Shown: piece after piece, positions 59,032-64,000 of the stretch
Position numbering within the stretch: the first letter of the stretch is position 1
Layout of the letters: every line of letters starts with the position of its first letter
Source: Shewanella cutis
Lineage (GTDB): Bacteria > Pseudomonadota > Gammaproteobacteria > Enterobacterales > Shewanellaceae
DNA length: 64,000 nt
Direction: 5' to 3'
NCBI RefSeq assembly: GCF_022410515.1
Contig: NZ_JACSDI010000001.1
Coordinates: 248,001 to 312,000 of the forward strand
Program-made: the position numbers and the translations under genes
The notes under the pieces: model-generated
Databases searched by the model: none
Told to the model about the DNA's origin: nothing
Seen by the model: the letters and a program-made list of their open reading frames with translations, nothing else

Positions 59032-60106
59032 GGGATTTCTCCAGCGGCAATACTGTGGCAGATTTCGCCTGTGGGAAAGTAAGTGAGACTGTGCAGCCTT
59101 TATTTGGCATACAGTTTAATTGAAGTTGACCACCATGATTACGCACCACAGACTGAACAACGGCTAGACCTAAACCTGTACCTTGGGGTTTGGTGGTAAA
59201 GAAAGGCTCTAACACTTTTTGCTGCATCTTAGCATCCAGTCCTTTACCATTATCGACAACATTGAGATATAGCTGATCATCTATCTGATTGGCGACAAGC
59301 TGGATCTGAGTTGCTCCCGCCTCAAGGCTGTTCATAACCAAATTATTTACGGCTGAGCTTAATGCATTCACATTCGCAAGCATTAAACCATTAGAGGCAT
59401 TAGTCACAGTCAATTCGGCGCCGTGTTTAGCCACAATCGGTTCACAGTTAGCAACGACATTTTCAATAACATCATTAAGATTAATCAGTTCGCCCAGCTC
59501 ATCTTGACGCCCTTTAGCCATCAGCAGCATATCGTTCACTTGACGTTCTAACTCGTTGAGTCTGTCGACTAACTTCTGCTGAAATTTAACCTTAGCAGCA
59601 TCCGATAGCTTTGGACTCGCTAAATTGGCGGCATATAACAGTGCGGCGGAAAGCGGCGTGCGGACTTGATGAGCCAATGTCGCGACCATTTTACCAAGGG
59701 CCGACAAGCGCTGCAGATGGGAAAGATTTTTTTGTAATAGACGGGTTTCGGTCAGGTCTGTCAGCACGATTAACTGACCTGGCTCAGGCGTTAATGGCGT
59801 GATGGCCAGTTTGACACGTCGACCATTACGCAAAGATACCTCATGACCATCATCATCCTGAGGGGCAAAAGCGGTATGAATCACATCAATCCACCGAGCA
59901 CCACACAATGACTGCTCAAGCAACTCCACTGCAACAGGATTTGCATCGGTGACAATACCATCACCATTCAAAATCACCACGCCAGAGGGCATAGCCTGTA
60001 AAATATGCTCCATCCGATTGGACATATTGGCGGCCTCACGCAGTTGGTTCCATTGTTTGCTAGTGTGCTTGAATGTTTCAAATTGCGCTAGTGGATGAGC
60101 TGACAT
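59024..60106 (-). CDS. flrB: Flagellar sensor histidine kinase FlrB
   Basis: A 360-residue soluble kinase without membrane segments. A PAS domain (MPSGVVILNGDGIVTDANPV) is followed by the HisKA box ATLAHQVRTPLSAALLYAAN (H146) and the HATPase domain (NNLVMNSLEAGA, VDNGKGL, GTGLGLAVVQSVV). It phosphorylates FlrC. Start ATG at 60106, with GGAG 5 bases upstream; the GTG two codons earlier has no room for a binding site. Confidence 0.95.
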   Translation of the reverse strand: MSAHPLAQFETFKHTSKQWNQLREAANMSNRMEHILQAMPSGVVILNGDGIVTDANPVAVELLEQSLCGARWIDVIHTAFAPQDDDGHEVSLRNGRRVKLAITPLTPEPGQLIVLTDLTETRLLQKNLSHLQRLSALGKMVATLAHQVRTPLSAALLYAANLASPKLSDAAKVKFQQKLVDRLNELERQVNDMLLMAKGRQDELGELINLNDVIENVVANCEPIVAKHGAELTVTNASNGLMLANVNALSSAVNNLVMNSLEAGATQIQLVANQIDDQLYLNVVDNGKGLDAKMQQKVLEPFFTTKPQGTGLGLAVVQSVVRNHGGQLQLNCMPNKGCTVSLTFPQAKSATVLPLEKSHV

Positions 60107-60109
60107 AGT

Positions 60110-60141
60110 CACTCCGTCAAAAAATTGCTTCTAACGGAGTG
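60110..60141 (-). promoter_or_regulatory. Inverted repeat covering the flrB ribosome-binding site
   Basis: CACTCCGT (60134-60141) and ACGGAGTG (60110-60117) on the minus strand are exact complements 16 bases apart, and the second arm contains the flrB GGAG. A transcript containing both arms could hide the binding site. The sigma-54 start point is expected near 60133, so only read-through RNA from flrA would carry the whole hairpin. Confidence 0.5.
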
Positions 60142-60143
60142 TC

Positions 60144-60160
60144 TGCAGATTCTATGCCAA
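60144..60160 (-). promoter_or_regulatory. Sigma-54 promoter upstream of flrB
   Basis: The minus strand reads TTGGCATAGAATCTGCA, GG and GC 12 bases apart. It lies in the flrA-flrB gap, about 40 bases before the flrB ATG, and is presumably driven by FlrA. Confidence 0.83.
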
Positions 60161-60214
60161 ATTAAGAAATAAATTTAATTCGATAAATCAAATAGATAAA
60201 CAATAACGATATGA

Positions 60215-61648
60215 CTATTCTTTTGTCATGCCGTATTTGCGCATTTTCTCGACTAAGGTTGTTCGGCGAATACCTAGCATCTCAGCAGCGCGCGCAACCA
60301 CGTTATCCTGCAGCTCTAACGCTTGGCGTATCATATCAATTTCTAACTCTGCCAGCAGATCTTTGAGGTTAACCCCTTCAGGCGGTAGCTCACTAGGGAA
60401 ACGGGTTTCAGGAATGTCTACCGGCTCCTCACTGGTGAAAATAGAAGCAAGTGCATCACGCTCCTGCTGCTCTTCACTAAGCTCCACACTGTATTCAGGC
60501 ACATCGATATGACGGTACTTTATGGGTAAGTCATTCACATCAACCAAGCCGCCAGGATATAAAATGGTTAAGCGCTCAACAAGGTTAGATAATTCCCGTA
60601 CGTTACCTGACCAAGCATGTTCTTTTAATGATTCAATCGCGCGCTGCGTAAATCGCACTTTACCACGACCTTCGTTGTACACACGACTGACTAACTCTTG
60701 CAGCAGTAACGGAACGTCATCTTTGCGTTCACTTAAAGCGGGCATTTCAATCGGGAACACATTGAGACGGTAGTAAAGATCTTCACGGAACTCATTACTG
60801 CTGATCATAGTTTCAAGATCCCTATGGGTTGCCGCTACGACACGCACATCTGCGTTAATCGTTTTAGTGCCACCAACACGCTCAAATACCCGCTCTTGCA
60901 ATACGCGCAACAGTTTTACTTGCATCTGCAAAGGCATATCACCGATTTCATCAAGGAATAACGTGCCACCTTCAGCGAGCTCAAAACGACCTTTTCGAGA
61001 ACTAATTGCCCCCGTAAAGGAGCCTTTCTCATGACCAAATAATTCACTCTCCAGCAACTCGGGAGGAATCGCACCGCAGTTAACTGGAATAAAAGGACCA
61101 TCACGGCGCTCAGATAAATAATGAATGTTACGGGCAACCACTTCTTTACCCGTTCCAGACTGACCAAGGACTAACACTGTGGCATCTGAGGTCGCTACTT
61201 GGCTAATTAAGTGACGGACATTGGCGATGCCATCACTACGCCCAACTAGGCTACGGAAAAGTTTGGTTTGATTTGCACTGGTCGGGACTTGTGGGCGTTT
61301 TACTTGCCCATAAACCTGACAGAAGTGCAGGAGTTCGGTTAATTGTGGATAGTTTAATGGCTCTTCAATGTGACCCAGCACATTCGACACTTGCAGCTCA
61401 CCGACATAACCAAATAACAAAATCGGTTGCCAAGGATACTGGCTAGCAACTAACTTGAGCGCATCAGCAGACATATTATCAATACTGATCACTAGAGCAC
61501 GGAAACGGGTTTCCTGCAGACAAGTGCTTAATTTTTCGATGGTGATGATATCAATCTGCTCACCCAAAAATTCAAAAATGCAACACAAGCGACTTAAGCG
61601 CTCTGATGGGGTTCCGACAAGTAAAATTCGTTGATCTGTTTGCATCAT
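60215..61648 (-). CDS. flrA: Master flagellar regulator FlrA (FleQ-like)
   Basis: A 477-residue sigma-54 activator. The N-terminal FleQ-type domain (about residues 1-125) lacks the usual receiver acidic pocket. The AAA+ domain has Walker A LGQSGTGKEVVARN, Walker B GTLFLDEIGDMP, and the sigma-54 loop written GSFTGA instead of GAFTGA. The C-terminal Fis-type helix-turn-helix ends RRTTLVEKMRKYGM. Relatives bind c-di-GMP at the AAA+ domain. It heads the flagellar hierarchy by activating flrBC. Two adjacent ATGs are possible starts; no strong binding site is visible. Confidence 0.95.
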   Translation of the reverse strand: MMQTDQRILLVGTPSERLSRLCCIFEFLGEQIDIITIEKLSTCLQETRFRALVISIDNMSADALKLVASQYPWQPILLFGYVGELQVSNVLGHIEEPLNYPQLTELLHFCQVYGQVKRPQVPTSANQTKLFRSLVGRSDGIANVRHLISQVATSDATVLVLGQSGTGKEVVARNIHYLSERRDGPFIPVNCGAIPPELLESELFGHEKGSFTGAISSRKGRFELAEGGTLFLDEIGDMPLQMQVKLLRVLQERVFERVGGTKTINADVRVVAATHRDLETMISSNEFREDLYYRLNVFPIEMPALSERKDDVPLLLQELVSRVYNEGRGKVRFTQRAIESLKEHAWSGNVRELSNLVERLTILYPGGLVDVNDLPIKYRHIDVPEYSVELSEEQQERDALASIFTSEEPVDIPETRFPSELPPEGVNLKDLLAELEIDMIRQALELQDNVVARAAEMLGIRRTTLVEKMRKYGMTKE

Positions 61649-61888
61649 TCAGTAGGCCGTAAAGCGCTAATTAGGTATTAATTCGCATTAATTATTTATG
61701 ATTAGTTGCTGTAAAAGCTTAACAAATTCAATGTAACAATCTGTGCCACCATCACTACTGTGATGAATATTGTATTATCAGCAGTCGAGAAGCAAGCTTC
61801 GAATGCGGATTCTGCCAAACTGAATTGATTTTAGTTCATTTATGCCATGATTCTAGCAACCAAAGTCAATTAATTGACACGGGACAAA
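61649..61888. other. flrA upstream region
   Basis: This gap must hold the flrA promoter. It has an inverted repeat CATCAC-AGTA-GTGATG (near 61749-61764) and a GAAGC/GCTTC pair, but no convincing -35/-10 pair and no sigma-54 box with proper spacing. Confidence 0.4.
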
Positions 61889-61916
61889 AAAAGACGCACC
61901 AAACAGTGCGTCTTTT
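61889..61916 (-). terminator. Rho-independent terminator after fliS
   Basis: AAAAGACGCAC and GTGCGTCTTTT form an 11-base stem with a 6-base loop, followed on the minus strand by a T-run (TTTTTTT counting the stem end). It lies 26 bases past the fliS stop and separates the fliD-S operon from flrA. Confidence 0.92.
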
Positions 61917-61942
61917 CTGATCATTTTATAGCGCTTTAGAAT

Positions 61943-62353
61943 TTAGCGCGCTTCTACATGGGAAGAGATATTGTGTTTATCTGCAGGAATGGCGTCCCAA
62001 CCTTCTTTGATAGTTCGTAAAATATCGCAAACATCATCAATGGCCTTTACATCGTTATTTAGGTTAGCTTCAGAAATCTTACGTAACATAAAATCGTATA
62101 AGTCACTCAAATTCTTAGCTATCTGGCCACCAGCATCCATATTTAAACTATTACTCAGTCCAATAATGATACCGATCGCTTTATTAATATAAATCCCTTT
62201 ATTGACTAAATCATTCTGCTCAATGGCATAACGGCTTTGCGCAAGGCGCTGTAGAGCACCAGCAAACATCAACTGAATAATTCTATGTGGGGAAGCCACG
62301 GTAATTTCACTTTCAAGCGAAACCTTGCGATATGATTGCAGTGATCCTCTCAT
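61943..62353 (-). CDS. fliS: Flagellin export chaperone FliS
   Basis: A 136-residue helical chaperone that caps the C-terminus of flagellin before export: RGSLQSYRKVSLESEITVAS, PHRIIQLMFAGALQRLAQSR, and LYDFMLRKISEANLNND. Start ATG at 62353, seven bases past the preceding stop, with AGGTG upstream. Confidence 0.95.
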   Translation of the reverse strand: MRGSLQSYRKVSLESEITVASPHRIIQLMFAGALQRLAQSRYAIEQNDLVNKGIYINKAIGIIIGLSNSLNMDAGGQIAKNLSDLYDFMLRKISEANLNNDVKAIDDVCDILRTIKEGWDAIPADKHNISSHVEAR

Positions 62354-62359
62354 AAACAC

Positions 62360-62680
62360 CTACCTATTTGAATCTATAGTCTCGTAAACACTGATCTGGC
62401 GCTTATTCTTACTGCTCGCATGTAATAATGCTTGCCTGTCAGCCATGATAATACTCGCCTTTTTTGTAAAGTCCTGAGTAAATTCAAGCTGACGCTGAAG
62501 ATAGTTAGCATCCGTCATATTGGCATCGGCGACTAATACATTGAGTAAAAGTTGACGCTCTTCAACCATGTTCTGCAAATTTGAGACCAAGTCATCTGTT
62601 TGAGCATCCTCAGCAGGAGTTCGGTTTAGCAGTTCTAACACTTGCGCAAGTGTAATATTAAGCTCATCGAGTTGCTTCAC
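62360..62680 (-). CDS. FliT/FlaI-like flagellar protein
   Basis: A 106-residue, predominantly helical, acidic protein between fliD and fliS (ELNITLAQVLELLNRTPAED, MVEERQLLLNVLVADANMT). In Vibrio flaI and in enterics fliT occupy this place; FliT is the FliD export chaperone. Sequence likeness to FliT is weak, so the role rests mainly on position and size. Confidence 0.75.
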   Translation of the reverse strand: MKQLDELNITLAQVLELLNRTPAEDAQTDDLVSNLQNMVEERQLLLNVLVADANMTDANYLQRQLEFTQDFTKKASIIMADRQALLHASSKNKRQISVYETIDSNR

Positions 62681-62708
62681 AACAATGTTCCTTTTTACTT
62701 AAATCGAT

Positions 62709-64000
62709 TTAGCTCTTTTTAACCGCACCAGGCAATGAGTTTAGTCGATCAACTAATCCACTACTTTGTTGGTTGAGTTTTCCAACGACAAGGTCCATCG
62801 CATTAAATTGCTTAGTTAAACGAGCGGTTAGCTGGTCCATCTTCAGTGTGAATGCCGCTCTTTGATCAGCTAAACGACTTTGCTGACTCGTATAACTAGA
62901 CTGACGATCAGCAATTAACCCACTTGATTTAACATAGCTATTGGCAAGATCGTTAAACCGATTAGCAAGACCTTTATCAGGAGTTGCAAACAGTGCTTCA
63001 ACGCTCGACATATCTTCGGTGAGTGCTTTATTGAGTTTTGTATCATCTACGGATAATTTTCCGTATCTGTCTGTTTTAATACCGATATCATAGAGTGCAA
63101 TTGAACCACCATCCGCGGTGGGAACACGCCCACTTGCCACACTGCGAAGCTGAGATTCAATTGAGCGAATCATAGAGTCGCCCTGTAGTGCTGCTGCCGT
63201 TTTTTTGTCTTTGTCATAGGAGGACATCTTATCGATGGTCGTCACTAAACTATTGTAGGCATCAACAAAAGCTTGAACATTTGTTTTTACAGCGTCATTG
63301 TCTTGCTCAATTTTAACCGTCGTTGTTTTAGCAACATCGGCATTCGTTAAATTCAGTGTCACTCCGGTTATGGCATTTTTTACTTCATTACTTTGTGAGG
63401 TGACTTTTTGACCATCAATGTAAAGTACTGCATTTTTAGCATCTTGCAATGTCGAAGTATTGCCGGAACCAAACATATCAGTCACCCCTGAACCAGAGGC
63501 ATTGGTGGCGGTAAGACTAATTTGGTTATCTTCACCGGTTTTATTTGAGCTAAACACTAACCGACTACCAGCATCACTGGTAATCACTGTTGCGGTGACC
63601 CCAACGTTATCTGGTGCTTCGTTAACTTTTTTAGCAATTGCAGCCAAAGAATCAGTAGCCGCAATATCAACTGAAAAGCTTTTACCATTAACACCAAACG
63701 CTAAACTACCCTCACCCACAGGTTGTGTGGCATCGGCAACATTGGTACCTGCAATCTTATGATTAGTTGCTACCTGCTCAACTTTAATCCCATAGCTACC
63801 TGCTTGAGCTGTTTTTTCAGCTTTGGCGCTAAGGTATGCATCAGTACTAACAGAAATTTTCCGTTGATTTAACGCGTCGCCAGTTTGAAGTTTCTTAACG
63901 GCATCCTGGAACGTAGACAACGCACTTTTTAAAGTTCCCATCGCAGAAACTTTTGCTTTGATGCTGTCTTCCGTCTTGTTGAACATCGCTTCTTTGGGCG
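62709..64000 (-). CDS. fliD: Flagellar filament cap protein FliD, N-terminus beyond the window
   Basis: About 429 residues are visible. The frame continues past the window edge as PKEAMFNKTEDSIKAKVSA, so the internal ATG at 63986 is not the real start; about 30 residues are missing. The FliD_N coiled region and FliD_C domain (QAFVDAYNSLVTTIDKMSSY, LFATPDKGLANRFNDLANSY, LNQQSSGLVDRLNSL) are clear. It caps the growing filament and helps flagellin folding. The C-terminus is the usual helical bundle. Confidence 0.95.
   Translation of the reverse strand, partial: PKEAMFNKTEDSIKAKVSAMGTLKSALSTFQDAVKKLQTGDALNQRKISVSTDAYLSAKAEKTAQAGSYGIKVEQVATNHKIAGTNVADATQPVGEGSLAFGVNGKSFSVDIAATDSLAAIAKKVNEAPDNVGVTATVITSDAGSRLVFSSNKTGEDNQISLTATNASGSGVTDMFGSGNTSTLQDAKNAVLYIDGQKVTSQSNEVKNAITGVTLNLTNADVAKTTTVKIEQDNDAVKTNVQAFVDAYNSLVTTIDKMSSYDKDKKTAAALQGDSMIRSIESQLRSVASGRVPTADGGSIALYDIGIKTDRYGKLSVDDTKLNKALTEDMSSVEALFATPDKGLANRFNDLANSYVKSSGLIADRQSSYTSQQSRLADQRAAFTLKMDQLTARLTKQFNAMDLVVGKLNQQSSGLVDRLNSLPGAVKKS

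Noticed and set aside
61804..61818. Sigma-54 box TTGGCAGAATCCGCA upstream of flrA
   Set aside because: GG and GC are 10 bases apart instead of 12, and FlrA genes are usually not sigma-54 dependent.

Overview
The window looks like part of a Shewanella-type gammaproteobacterial chromosome. The evidence is a polar-flagellum gene set with the FlrA/FlrB/FlrC regulators, FlhF/FlhG, a single Che system carrying ParC/ParP-type polar localisation proteins, and an RfaH-controlled O-antigen locus next to it. The species assignment is inference; no rRNA or tRNA gene is present.

Layout. (1) Positions 1-23051, all minus strand: an O-antigen/surface polysaccharide operon that reads leftward from the export protein (SLBB protein) through wzz, wbpO, wbpP, rmlB, rmlA, two DegT-type aminotransferases, WbqC, GNAT, wzx, GT2, a hexapeptide acyltransferase, a putative wzy, a CE4-like deacetylase, an N-formyltransferase-like protein, GT4, an asparagine-synthase-type amidotransferase, GT4 and a truncated epimerase. 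The 3-14 kb part is visibly AT-rich, as O-antigen cores usually are. wbpO/wbpP plus the amidotransferase point to GalNAcA and its amide. rmlA/rmlB without rmlC/rmlD, plus a VioA-like transaminase and a formyltransferase, point to a 4-amino-4,6-dideoxyglucose derivative. (2) Positions 23052-24388: a structured leader with a perfect ops element plus a second ops-like copy, and rfaH. (3) Positions 24389-28720: a POT peptide transporter, a bidirectional terminator, an RssB-like response regulator and mlaA. (4) Positions 28940-31103: a FliK-like protein paired with a small FlhB C-domain protein (FlhX-like). (5) Positions 31231-64000, minus strand: DUF2802, cheW, parP, parC, an unknown membrane-anchored protein, cheB, cheA, cheZ, cheY, fliA, flhG, flhF, flhA, flhB, fliR-Q-P-O-N-M-L-K-J-I-H-G-F-E, flrC, flrB, flrA, fliS, a FliT/FlaI-like gene and partial fliD. 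Four sigma-54 type promoters can be read directly, upstream of flrB, fliE, fliK and flhA. They match a hierarchy in which FlrA drives flrBC and FlrC drives the basal body and export genes.

The most unusual feature is a composite seen twice inside the O-antigen operon: a four-helix-bundle (S23/IVP-like) gene bracketed by short tandem arrays with a 7-base period, filling the whole space between two operon genes. One copy is intact (wza-like/wzz junction, arrays built on CTAGGNN). The other is decayed (rmlB/rmlA junction, with an in-frame ochre stop), and its array now encodes the N-terminus of RmlA. Related CTAG-punctuated mini-hairpin tracts occur at four further intergenic sites. This is the best candidate in the window for an undescribed element.
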